A stretch of 64,000 nt of DNA from Alphaproteobacteria bacterium (GTDB lineage: Bacteria > Pseudomonadota > Alphaproteobacteria > Caulobacterales > Aquidulcibacteraceae): positions 62,001 to 126,000 of the forward strand of contig JAGWZE010000006.1 of NCBI GenBank assembly GCA_018969015.1, written 5' to 3'. Position 1 is the stretch's first letter, and each line of letters opens with the position of its first letter. Both the position numbers and the translations under genes were made by a program. The notes beneath the pieces are model-generated. The model saw nothing but the letters and a program-made list of their open reading frames with translations, was not told the DNA's origin and searched no databases. Below are positions 12,640-20,676 of the stretch, piece after piece.

Positions 12640-13092
12640 ATGGCGAAACGGCGCGCGACTTCGATCCTGAGCGGCGCCGTCGCGGCGGCGCTGTTTTTCG
12701 CGGGCGTCCCCGTCGCCGGCGCCGACGGACCGCCGTCGCGCGCGCCGATCGCCAGCACCGCCGCCGCGGACGACCGCGCGACCATCAAGCTGCTCGTCCG
12801 CTTCGCGCCGTCACACCCGCTCGGGCAGGCGGCCGCGCTGGCCGCGCGTGGCGACACCGGCGCCGCCGAGACGGCCGCGCGGCGCGCGCTGCGCACCCGC
12901 CCCGAGCTGGCCGGCCTGTGCTTCGATGATTTCACGCTCGGCGGCGCGGAGATCGTCCTCGCCCCGTGCGAAGCCGCGCCGGCGCGCCGGGCCGATGCGA
13001 TCGGGCGCCGCTGGGCGCGCTATCTGCGCGGCCTCGATGGCGTCACCTATGTCGATCAGAACGTGATCCTCAAACCCGTCGAGCGCCGCTGA
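12640..13092 (+). CDS. small exported protein resembling a free I9-type protease propeptide
   Basis: 150 residues with a cleavable signal peptide (hydrophobic stretch about residues 9-27, AGA cleavage region). Start set by GAGGAG ahead of the ATG. The mature part opens TIKLLVRFAP and ends VTYVDQNVILKP, resembling the first and last strands of inhibitor I9/subtilisin prodomains; the middle is helical and Ala/Arg-rich. Two cysteines (LCFDDF and APCEA) could form a disulfide. Eleven bases separate it from the subtilase gene, so the two are cotranscribed. I infer an intramolecular-chaperone or inhibitor role for that protease. No family is firmly recognised and the similarity is weak. Confidence 0.7.
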   Translation: MAKRRATSILSGAVAAALFFAGVPVAGADGPPSRAPIASTAAADDRATIKLLVRFAPSHPLGQAAALAARGDTGAAETAARRALRTRPELAGLCFDDFTLGGAEIVLAPCEAAPARRADAIGRRWARYLRGLDGVTYVDQNVILKPVERR

Positions 13093-13111
13093 GCGCGCGC
13101 GCCGCGCCGGA

Positions 13112-13846
13112 TCACCTGTCGCTCGCGCGGCCTCGCGCCGTCACGGCGACGAACGCCGCCGCCATCGCTTCGGGCAACCGCGTCGACACGGCGGGATAGT
13201 CCGAAGACGCGCATGCGCCGCCCGATAGCCTGTCGATCCGGCCGGTCTCTGCGAGCGTCAAGGTCAGCGCGCCCGAGAGGAAGTGGTAGCACCAGTACAA
13301 GTCGACATCGTGCGCATCCGGCAGGCAGCGCCGCATCAGCGCGATCACGCGATGCACGACCGGGTCGAAATAGCGCGTCATCGTCTCGCCGCCCCACTCG
13401 GGCGTGTTGTTCACCTGCGCGACCAGCGCGAGATAGGCCTTCCAGCCCGGCCCGCCATGCGCCCAGCGCTCGAGCGCCGGTTCGACGAACGCGGCGATGA
13501 CGTCGGCCGGGGTCACCTCGTCGGCCGGCCGGGCCTCCAACTCGTCCAGCAGCCGTTCGCGCTCGGCGTTGAGCGGCGGCGCGCGGCGCAGGAAGACCGC
13601 GTCGAACACCCCGCGTTTGGTCGCGAAATAATAGTGGGCCAGCGCCGGGTCGACGCCCGCCGCCTCGCCGATATGCCGGACGGTCACGCCATTGAAGCCG
13701 CGCGCGGCGAACAGCCGCTCGGCCGCGTCCAGGATGGCCTCGCGCGCGGCCTCGCCGCCCACCGCCTTGGGGCGGCGTCCCAGTTTCCGCGTCGAGGTCG
13801 TGGCGTCCATCCTGTGGGAATAGGGCGATTGTCCGCTTGCGTCCAT
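13112..13846 (-). CDS. TetR/AcrR family transcriptional regulator
   Basis: 244 residues. The DNA-binding domain lies at about residues 30-80: REAILDAAERLFAARG, then the helix-turn-helix GVTVRHIGEAAGVDPALAHYYFATK and RGVFDAVF. The rest is a helical ligand-binding domain typical of TetR proteins. The ligand is unknown. It is divergent from the TonB receptor/hydrolase pair and shares a 235-bp intergenic region with it, so it probably regulates that pair and itself. An alternative ATG at 13810 would shorten it by 12 residues. It converges with the propeptide-like gene. Confidence 0.92.
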   Translation of the reverse strand: MDASGQSPYSHRMDATTSTRKLGRRPKAVGGEAAREAILDAAERLFAARGFNGVTVRHIGEAAGVDPALAHYYFATKRGVFDAVFLRRAPPLNAERERLLDELEARPADEVTPADVIAAFVEPALERWAHGGPGWKAYLALVAQVNNTPEWGGETMTRYFDPVVHRVIALMRRCLPDAHDVDLYWCYHFLSGALTLTLAETGRIDRLSGGACASSDYPAVSTRLPEAMAAAFVAVTARGRASDR

Positions 13847-13919
13847 GTCTTGCTCGTGCGTCGCGCTCGCGTTTGCCGGTCCTTAACCAACGCACCGCCT
13901 AACGGTCTCACCAAACTGG

Positions 13920-13986
13920 GGCGTGATGCATGTTGGACACAGGGTTCCGTAAAGCGCCGCATCACGCCAGTGTTTTTTCAACATGC
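13920..13986 (+). promoter_or_regulatory. interleaved inverted repeats with T-run: attenuator-like leader or operator
   Basis: GGCGTGATGC (13920-13929) is exactly complementary to GCATCACGCC (13959-13968), which is followed by AGTGTTTTTT. GCATGTTG (13928-13935) is exactly complementary to CAACATGC (13979-13986). The arms are interleaved and share two bases, so the two stems compete or form a pseudoknot. The first stem plus T-run looks like a terminator (with a long 29-nt loop); the second would displace it. The element ends about 95 bp before the TonB receptor start. Either half could instead be a TetR operator. Confidence 0.45.
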
Positions 13987-14081
13987 GGTGAAATATGATT
14001 GCGGCGCCTGAGACGGTGCGTAAAGTTGCGCCCGATCTAAATGCGGCCCGCGTCACGCCGCACAACCACAAGGGGGAACAC

Positions 14082-16397
14082 ATGGCATCCTTCACTCGTC
14101 TCGGGCTGCTTTCGGCCGTCGCGCTGCCGCTGGCGCTGACGTCCGCGCCGGCGTTCGCCCAGACCCAGCCCGCCGCCCAGCCGGCGGAAGGCGACATCAT
14201 CGTCACGGCCCGCCGCACCGAAGAGCGGCTGCAGAACGTCCCGATCGCGGTGACGGCGCTGTCGGCCGCCGCCCTCGAAGCGAAGGGCGCGGAGAACATC
14301 GGCGCGCTGCAGGGCTCGGTCCCGAACCTGAACATCGTGCAGGGCCGCGGCACCAACTCGTCCGCCAACGTCTTCATCCGCGGCGTCGGCCAGCCCGATG
14401 CGCTGCAGACGTTCGATCCCGGCGTCGGCATCTATCTCGACGACGTCTACATCTCCCGCATCCGCGGCGCGCTGTTCGACGTGTACGACGTCGGCCGCAT
14501 CGAAGTGCTGCGCGGCCCGCAGGGCACGCTGTACGGCAAGAACACGATCGGTGGCGCGATCAAGATCGTCTCCAAGCGCCCCGGCGATCAGCTCGAAGGC
14601 TCTGCGTCCGTCACGGCGGGCGACTTCGAGACGCTGGACCTGCGCGCGCGTCTCGCCGGCCCGATCACCGACAGCCTCAAGGGCTCGGTCGCCCTGTATC
14701 AGGGCACGCGCGACGGCTACGTCACGAACCCGACGACGGGCGTGAAGTACAACGACAAGGACACGCAGGCCGCCCGCGGCAGCCTGTTCTGGACGCCCAG
14801 CGACAAGCTCGATGTCGTCCTGAACGTCGACTACACGAAGGAAAGCCCCGGCCTCACGCTCGGCAAGTTCGAGAACACGCTGTTCCGCACGAACATCCTG
14901 CCGGCGGTTCCGGGCGCCATCACCGTGCTCGCCACGCCCGCCGCCGGCGAATTCAGCTACAAGGCCGAACCGACCTCGACGCTGCCGAACGCCATCAAGC
15001 TCGAACACTCCGGGTTCGGCCTCACCGCGTCCTACAAGCTCAGCGACAACTGGACGCTGAAATCGATCACCGGCGCCCGCAAGCTCGACAGCGCCGATTA
15101 CATCGACATCGACGGCACGCGCTTCCAGCTCGGCGACGTGTTCGTCGGCGTCCGCCAGGACCAGATCAGCCAGGAAGTGCAGGCGCTGTATGACGGCGAG
15201 AACTTCCGCCTCGTCTCCGGCGTCTACGGCCTGCGCGAAACGATGGACTCCAAGCAGTTCGCGTTCGGCAACGACCTCTTCACGGTGTTCTCCACGCCGG
15301 TCACGTTCCGCCGCCCCGTGCAGGACAGCCAGCTGCTCAACTCCTACGCGGCCTTCGCGCAGGGCGAGTGGGATCTCACCGACACGCTGAAGCTCGCCGT
15401 CGGCGTCCGCTCGACGCGCGAGACGAAGACCTACTGGCGCTTTACCACGACGGAGTCCTTCTTCGCCTCGGGGCCGTTCGTGGGTCTGCCCGTCGCGGGC
15501 CTCAACGGCCTCACGGTGACGTTCCGCGACAAGGCCTCCTGGCAGGATGTGTCGCCGGCCGCGACGCTCACCTGGACCCCGAGCAAGGACGTCACGCTCT
15601 ACGGCAAGGTCTCGAAGGGCTTCAAATCGGGCGGCTTCAACGGCCGCACGAACGGCGCCACGGAGCCGCGCACGTTCAACCCGGAAACGCTGATCTCCAC
15701 GGAGGCCGGCGCGAAGACGACGTGGCTCGATGGCAAGCTCGTCGCCAACCTCGCCGTGTTCCACAACGAGTACGAGGACTTCCAGGCCCGCGTCTCGCGC
15801 GGCGACACCGCGACGGCGACCTTCGGCGTGCTCAACGCCGGCAAGCTCGAACAGAACGGCGCGGAGCTCGAAATCGCGTTCCGTCCGGTTCCGGCGTTCG
15901 GCGTCAATGCGCAGATCGGCTATCTCGACGCGTCCTATTCGCAGTTCAATGATCCGAACGGCCGCATCCTCGCCACCGCCGCGTCGCTCGCGAACCCCGC
16001 CAGCTACGAGGACCGCTCCTGGCAGGAGCCGGCCTTCTCGCCGGAATGGACCGCCCGCGTCGGCGCCGACTACAAGCTCGACCTCGGCGACGTCGGCTCT
16101 CTCACGTTCAACGCCGACGCGAACTACAAGGCCGAAACCGCGCTGACCGTCGACAACGCCAACCTGCTCACGCGGGCGCGCTTCGCCGGCATGTTCCAGG
16201 AAGCCTACTGGCTCTACAACGCGCGCATCGCCTACGCGACGCCGAACGACCGCTACTCTCTCGCGCTGATCGGGCGTAACCTCTCGGACGAGGCGTACCG
16301 CACCGACGCGCAGGAGTTCTCCGCCGTCGCCGGCACGCGCACGTCTTACTGGGGCGCGCCGCGCACGGTCTTGGTGCAGGCGGGCGTGAAGTTCTGA
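14082..16397 (+). CDS. TonB-dependent outer membrane receptor
   Basis: 771 residues. Signal peptide at residues 1-27 ending AFAQ. The TonB-box-like segment is EGDIIVTARR, followed by the plug with IEVLRGPQGTLYGKNTIGGAI, then a long beta-barrel ending in a C-terminal aromatic strand (VLVQAGVKF). A frame is open from 13995, but the ATG at 14082 follows AGGGGGA and begins the signal peptide. It is the outer-membrane half of an active uptake system for an unidentified ligand. An alpha/beta hydrolase follows after ten bases and a TetR regulator is divergent, suggesting uptake then hydrolysis of an ester-like compound. No siderophore or B12 genes are nearby. Confidence 0.95.
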   Translation: MASFTRLGLLSAVALPLALTSAPAFAQTQPAAQPAEGDIIVTARRTEERLQNVPIAVTALSAAALEAKGAENIGALQGSVPNLNIVQGRGTNSSANVFIRGVGQPDALQTFDPGVGIYLDDVYISRIRGALFDVYDVGRIEVLRGPQGTLYGKNTIGGAIKIVSKRPGDQLEGSASVTAGDFETLDLRARLAGPITDSLKGSVALYQGTRDGYVTNPTTGVKYNDKDTQAARGSLFWTPSDKLDVVLNVDYTKESPGLTLGKFENTLFRTNILPAVPGAITVLATPAAGEFSYKAEPTSTLPNAIKLEHSGFGLTASYKLSDNWTLKSITGARKLDSADYIDIDGTRFQLGDVFVGVRQDQISQEVQALYDGENFRLVSGVYGLRETMDSKQFAFGNDLFTVFSTPVTFRRPVQDSQLLNSYAAFAQGEWDLTDTLKLAVGVRSTRETKTYWRFTTTESFFASGPFVGLPVAGLNGLTVTFRDKASWQDVSPAATLTWTPSKDVTLYGKVSKGFKSGGFNGRTNGATEPRTFNPETLISTEAGAKTTWLDGKLVANLAVFHNEYEDFQARVSRGDTATATFGVLNAGKLEQNGAELEIAFRPVPAFGVNAQIGYLDASYSQFNDPNGRILATAASLANPASYEDRSWQEPAFSPEWTARVGADYKLDLGDVGSLTFNADANYKAETALTVDNANLLTRARFAGMFQEAYWLYNARIAYATPNDRYSLALIGRNLSDEAYRTDAQEFSAVAGTRTSYWGAPRTVLVQAGVKF

Positions 16398-16407
16398 GGA
16401 GACGCAC

Positions 16408-17268
16408 ATGGACCCGCACGGCCGCTTCGTCACCGTCTCCGATGGTCTGAAGCTGTACGTGCGGGACCTGCCCGCGGAAGGGCCGGAGGTCGGTCCGCCG
16501 GTTCTTCTGCTGCACGGTCTCACGCGCAACGGCCGCGATTTCGAAGCGATCCAGCCGCGCATCGCCGCGGGCGGTCGCCGCGCGCTGACGCTCGACGTCC
16601 GCGGGCGCGGCCTATCGGACCACGATCCGCAACCCGAGCGGTACCAGCCGCCCACCTATGTGGGGGACGTCGTGCGCGTGCTCGACACGCTGGAGATCCC
16701 GCAGGCCGCGTTCGTCGGCACGTCGATGGGCGGGCTCATGACGATGATCCTCGCCGCCACCGCGCCGCACCGCATCGAACGCGCCGTTCTGAACGACATC
16801 GGCCCCAAGCTCGAGCCCGAGGGCCTCGCCCGCATTGCTGGATATGTCGGCACGGGCGAGCCGGCGCGGACGTGGGACGAAGCCGCCGCGCGGATCAAGG
16901 CGATCAACGGCGCCGCGTTTCCCGATGCGGACGACGCGTTCTTCGCCGCGATGGCGCGCCGCACTTTCCGCGAGCGCGCGCCCGGCGTCATCGCGCTCGA
17001 CTACGATCCGAACATCTCCGTCCCGTTCCGCCAGCCCGGCGGCGCGGCGCCGGCGGATCTGTGGGGGCTCTACGAGGCGCTCAAGCCGATCCCCACGCTC
17101 GTCGTGCGTGGCGCCATCTCGGATCTCTTCTCCGCCGCCACCGTCGCCGAGATGAAAGCCCGCAAGCCCGATCTCGAAAGCGTGGAAGTCCCGCGCGTTG
17201 GTCATGCGCCCATGCTCGACGAGCCGGAAGCGTGGTCCGCGATCGCGCGGTTTCTGGGGCTGCGGTGA
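16408..17268 (+). CDS. alpha/beta hydrolase
   Basis: 286 residues. Oxyanion motif LLHGLTRNG near residue 36, nucleophile elbow GTSMGG (Ser106), acid near VVRGAISDLF (Asp about 239) and catalytic His about 266 in VGHAPMLDEP. No signal peptide, so cytoplasmic. GAGGAG precedes the ATG, ten bases after the TonB receptor stop, so the pair is an operon. Family members include esterases, lactonases and C-C bond hydrolases; the substrate is probably whatever the receptor imports, but this is inference. A 97-bp palindromic repeat lies just downstream. Confidence 0.92.
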   Translation: MDPHGRFVTVSDGLKLYVRDLPAEGPEVGPPVLLLHGLTRNGRDFEAIQPRIAAGGRRALTLDVRGRGLSDHDPQPERYQPPTYVGDVVRVLDTLEIPQAAFVGTSMGGLMTMILAATAPHRIERAVLNDIGPKLEPEGLARIAGYVGTGEPARTWDEAAARIKAINGAAFPDADDAFFAAMARRTFRERAPGVIALDYDPNISVPFRQPGGAAPADLWGLYEALKPIPTLVVRGAISDLFSAATVAEMKARKPDLESVEVPRVGHAPMLDEPEAWSAIARFLGLR

Positions 17269-17287
17269 TCAATCAGCTCCAACACGA

Positions 17288-17384
17288 CCGTCATCCTCGA
17301 CCGCGCGGAGCGTGGTCGGGGATCCAGGGACGGATCTGCTGGTGCTGGATCCCCGACGCGCCGTTGGCGCGCCGAGGATGACGG
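17288..17384. repeat. palindromic intergenic repeat, family A copy 1
   Basis: Perfect 12-bp terminal inverted repeats CCGTCATCCTCG/CGAGGATGACGG with inner inverted pair GGGGATCCAG/CTGGATCCCC. It sits between the converging hydrolase and alcohol dehydrogenase genes. Related copies occur at 22712, 25408 and (half) 32009. Confidence 0.9.
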
Positions 17385-17430
17385 ACACGTCAGGCTTTTC
17401 GGGCAGTGGCGCCAGGCGAAGTGGACGGAC

Positions 17431-18567
17431 TCACAGCGCCCGCCGGAACAACTCCTCGTATTTCCCCGCATCGAACGGGATCGCGTTCGTCGCGGTCGCG
17501 AGGTCCGTCAGCGCGTAGTCGAGGTTCGGCGCGAAATGCTCCTCGCGCACGCCGATCGCCGAGAGTGACGCCGGAATGCCGATCTTCGCGTTGAGGTCCG
17601 CAATCGCAGCCGCGAGATCCGCGCCTGCGGCCAACCCCATCGCGCGCCGCAGCCGCGCCAGCTTCTCCGGCACGGCGCCCGCTTCCTGCAGCATCGCGAG
17701 GCTGTGCGGCAGGATCACCGCATTGAGCGTGCCGTGGTGCAACTTCAGCGCCGAAAGGCGGCCGAGCGCGTGGGACAGTCCGTGCACGGCGCCAAGGCCC
17801 TTCACGAACGCCAGCGCGCCTTCATAGCTCGCCATCATCACGTTCCAGCGCGCGTCGCGATCGCCGCCGTCCGCGACGGCCCGCACGAGCATGCCGTTGG
17901 CGATCGCGCGCTCCACGCCGTCGAGTCCGATCGCTTCCGCCGGCGGATGCACCATCGGCGAGAGGAACGCCTCGATGCAGTGCGTCACCGCATCCATGCC
18001 CGTCGCGGCCGTCAGCCCCTTCGGCAGGCCCAGCGTCAGCTCCGGATCGCAGATCGCCACTTTCGGAATGAGGTGCGGACTGACGAACGTCTCCTTGCGG
18101 CCATTGTCGAGAATGACGACGAACCCGACGGAAACTTCGCTGCCCGTGCCGGCGGTGGTCGGGATCGCCACGAGCGGCGGGATCGGCTTGATGTGGCGGG
18201 TGCCGCGCTGCGTGCCGCCATAGCGGTCGTACGGGCCCTCGTGCGTCGCCATCAGGCCGATCGCCTTGCCCATGTCCATGGAAGAGCCGCCGCCGAGCGC
18301 GACGATGCCGTCCGCGCCGGACGCCTGGTAGGCGGCGACGCCGTCCCGCGCGGCCGTTTCGGTCGGGTTGGAGGGCGTGTCGGCATAGACGCCCGCCGCC
18401 GGAACGCCGAGCGCGGCGATCACCTGATCGAGCATGCCGGCCGCCTTCAAGCCCGGGTCGGTCACGACGAATGGCCGCGTCACGCCCTGCGCCTTCAACG
18501 CCCCCGCCAGCTGCTTGAGCGCGCCGAAATCGAAATGGCAGGTGGTGAGGTACTGCATGGTCGGCAT
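17431..18567 (-). CDS. iron-containing alcohol dehydrogenase
   Basis: 378 residues, the standard length of group III alcohol dehydrogenases. The NAD-binding loop GGGSSMDMGKAIG is near residue 95 and TTAGTGSEV near 140. Metal ligands are the Asp and His in GMDAVTHCIEAF, and His residues in GAVHGLSHALG and the following LHHG. The family reduces aldehydes or ketones or oxidises alcohols with NAD(P); the substrate cannot be named. GGGAGCG precedes the ATG at 18567; a second Met lies three codons on. The YqaA-like gene lies 56 bp upstream on the same strand, so they may share a transcript. Confidence 0.93.
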   Translation of the reverse strand: MPTMQYLTTCHFDFGALKQLAGALKAQGVTRPFVVTDPGLKAAGMLDQVIAALGVPAAGVYADTPSNPTETAARDGVAAYQASGADGIVALGGGSSMDMGKAIGLMATHEGPYDRYGGTQRGTRHIKPIPPLVAIPTTAGTGSEVSVGFVVILDNGRKETFVSPHLIPKVAICDPELTLGLPKGLTAATGMDAVTHCIEAFLSPMVHPPAEAIGLDGVERAIANGMLVRAVADGGDRDARWNVMMASYEGALAFVKGLGAVHGLSHALGRLSALKLHHGTLNAVILPHSLAMLQEAGAVPEKLARLRRAMGLAAGADLAAAIADLNAKIGIPASLSAIGVREEHFAPNLDYALTDLATATNAIPFDAGKYEELFRRAL

Positions 18568-18623
18568 GACGGCGGCGCTCCCTGATCGTGTCCCGCCGGT
18601 CTACCGCGCCATGGCCGGGCCCG

Positions 18624-19205
18624 CTAGCCGATCAGGATCACCGCGATCACGCCGAGCACGATCGCGAGCGCAACTCCGGCCATCACCAGCCCGATGCGCC
18701 GCTCGATCACCGGCGCGATCGTCGGCCCGAACTTGGCGAACAGCCACGCCACCAGCGTGAATCGCACGCCGCGCGTCACGATCGAGGCCAGCACGAACAC
18801 CGGCAGGCTGAACGCCGCCATGCCCGAGGCGATCGTCACGAGCTTGTAGGGGATCGGCGTCAGGCCCTTGATCAGGATGATCCAGACGCCCCACTTCGCA
18901 TACGCCTCGCGGAAGCTCTCGATGCCGTGGGTGAGGTGGTAGAGATCGACGATCCAGCGTCCGACGGACTCCGCCAGGAAATAGCCGATCGCGTAGCCCA
19001 GAAGGCCGCCCAGCACCGAAGCGACGGTGCAGGTGATCGCATAGCGCAGCCACATCTCGGGGCGCGCCGCCGCCATCGGCCCGAGCAGCAGGTCCGGCGG
19101 CAATGGGAAGAACGAGCTTTCCGCAAACGAGATCGCCGCAAGCGCCGGCTCGGCCTTGGGGCCGCCTGCCAGCGCCATGGTGCGGGAATACAGCGAACGC
19201 AGCAT
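18624..19205 (-). CDS. YqaA-like membrane protein (DedA/VTT superfamily)
   Basis: 193 residues, about five hydrophobic segments. The motifs SFAESSFFPLPPDLLL near residue 27 and LIKGLTPIPYKLVTIASG near 115 are the re-entrant-loop signatures of the YqaA branch of DedA/VTT proteins. Relatives act as inner-membrane lipid scramblases or transporters. The tRNA-Leu gene lies 25 bp upstream on the same strand, so the leader of this gene may be the tRNA 3' trailer. Confidence 0.9.
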   Translation of the reverse strand: MLRSLYSRTMALAGGPKAEPALAAISFAESSFFPLPPDLLLGPMAAARPEMWLRYAITCTVASVLGGLLGYAIGYFLAESVGRWIVDLYHLTHGIESFREAYAKWGVWIILIKGLTPIPYKLVTIASGMAAFSLPVFVLASIVTRGVRFTLVAWLFAKFGPTIAPVIERRIGLVMAGVALAIVLGVIAVILIG

Positions 19206-19230
19206 TGGCGGTCTCTCCGCGCGCGGCGCG

Positions 19231-19317
19231 TGGTGCCCCAGGCCCGAGTCGAACGGGCACGTCCTTGCGAACGGCAGATTTTGAGTCTGCTGCGTCTACC
19301 GATTCCGCCACTGGGGC
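19231..19317 (-). tRNA. tRNA-Leu (anticodon CAA)
   Basis: 87 nt on the minus strand. The acceptor stem GCCCCAG pairs with CTGGGGC, followed by A and an encoded CCA (19231-19233). The D-arm sequence GGCGGAATCGGTAGACGC is typical of tRNA-Leu. The anticodon stem GCAGA/TCTGC encloses loop CTCAAAA, giving anticodon CAA. A long variable arm (CGTTCGCAAGGACG) and the T-loop GTTCGACTC are present. Confidence 0.97.
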
Positions 19318-19770
19318 CCGCCGCGCGGACGTTTCCGTTAGGCGGGGGCGGCCGGCCTGTCAAATGCCCGTGAGGACGCATCGGTGCGGGCGAAGGTCGC
19401 CGCCGTGATCGGTTCGGGCAGATCGGGCGAGGGCGGGCTGAGCGGCGGCGACTCCGGCGGGACCTCCTCGGGCGGCGGCGGAACTTCCGGCGGGGCCGGT
19501 TGGGGCGGCGACGCGGGCGGTATCGCGGGGGGCGAGGTTGGGGCCGGCTCGGGATCGCGGGCGGTCAGGACAGAGAGGGGCATCCGGGCCCAATGCTGGC
19601 GTGGGCCGGCGGTTCCGCCCGTCGCGGGAGCCTGCCGCGGCGCAGGTCACGCTGGCGGCGGGCGCTGCGGCGCCGTAGACGGGCGCGGCGAGCGCATGGA
19701 GGATCGCTGCAACCCGGCGGATGCGCCGGGCCGCGCGGATTCGGCGCCCTGTTTGCATGCCGGAGCCGCC
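19318..19770. other. 453-bp gap between tRNA-Leu and galU with a proline-rich open frame
   Basis: No gene is clearly supported here. A minus-strand frame from 19583 to 19338 would encode 81 residues, very rich in Pro, Glu and Ser (a Pro-rich block of about 45 residues), with no signal peptide, no good ribosome site and no known family. It could be a genuine small protein, the remnant of a Pro-rich exported protein, or a compositional accident. The rest should contain the promoters of galU and of the tRNA; I see no convincing consensus boxes. Confidence 0.3.
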
Positions 19771-20673
19771 ATGACCCCGAACGTTCGCCCCATCCGCAAA
19801 GCGGTTCTCCCCGTCGCCGGCCTCGGCACGCGCGTCCTTCCGGCCACCAAGGCCATCCCGAAAGAGATGCTGCCGGTGTTCGATCGCCCGGCCATCCAGT
19901 ACGTGGTCGATGAGGCGCTCCAGGCCGGCATCGAGCACATCGTTTTCGTGACTGGCCGCAACAAAGGGGCGATCGAGGACTATTTCGACCGCGCCTACGA
20001 ACTCGAGGACACGTTGCGCGGCAAGGCCAAGGTCGAAATCCTGGCCGAGATCGACGCCGTGCTGCCGCCGGCCGGCACGATGAGCTTCGTGCGTCAGCAA
20101 TCGCCGCTGGGCCTAGGCCACGCGGTCTGGTGCGCGCGCGACGTGATCGGAAATGAGCCGTTCGCGTTGCTTCTGCCGGACATGATCATGGTCCCGCCGG
20201 CCGACGGCGTGAACTGTCTCGCCGCGATGCAGGCCGTGTATCACGCGCGCGGCGGCAACGTGATCGCGGTCAATGCCTGCGATCCGGACTTCGCCCACAA
20301 CTACGGCATCGTCTCGATGGGCGCCCGCGACGGCGCGGCCTTCGAACTGACCGGCATGGTCGAGAAGCCGCCGAAAGGCACGGCCCCCTCCAACCTCTAC
20401 ATCAACGGCCGCTACATCCTGCAGCCGGAGATCTTCGAGCTGCTCGCCACGCAGGAGCGCGGCGCCGGCGGCGAGATCCAGATCACCGACGCGATGAAGA
20501 AGCTTCTGGGCGTCCAGCCCTTCGCGGGGATGGAGTTCGCCGGCCGCGTCTACGACTGCGGCGACAAGGTCGGCTATCTCCGCGCCGCGGCGGCGCTGGC
20601 GCTCCGCAACGGCCAATGGGGCGCAGACGCGCGTGCGGCCTTGCTGGAAGAGCTTTCGATCGCTAACCGCTGA
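19771..20673 (+). CDS. galU: UTP-glucose-1-phosphate uridylyltransferase
   Basis: 300 residues, normal for GalU. The nucleotide-binding signature GLGTRVLPATKAIPKEMLPV begins near residue 18. Further family blocks are QYVVDEAL, EKPPKGTAPSNLYINGRYIL and KVGYLRA near the C-terminus. It makes UDP-glucose for surface polysaccharides. The frame is open well upstream, but the ATG at 19771 matches the family start. cysQ follows after three bases and argE soon after, so the three are probably one operon. Confidence 0.96.
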   Translation: MTPNVRPIRKAVLPVAGLGTRVLPATKAIPKEMLPVFDRPAIQYVVDEALQAGIEHIVFVTGRNKGAIEDYFDRAYELEDTLRGKAKVEILAEIDAVLPPAGTMSFVRQQSPLGLGHAVWCARDVIGNEPFALLLPDMIMVPPADGVNCLAAMQAVYHARGGNVIAVNACDPDFAHNYGIVSMGARDGAAFELTGMVEKPPKGTAPSNLYINGRYILQPEIFELLATQERGAGGEIQITDAMKKLLGVQPFAGMEFAGRVYDCGDKVGYLRAAAALALRNGQWGADARAALLEELSIANR

Positions 20674-20676
20674 GGG

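Noticed and set aside
14037-16655. Long antisense frame opposite the TonB receptor
   Set aside because: The composition is that of a GC shadow, and the plus-strand receptor has signal peptide, plug and barrel features.
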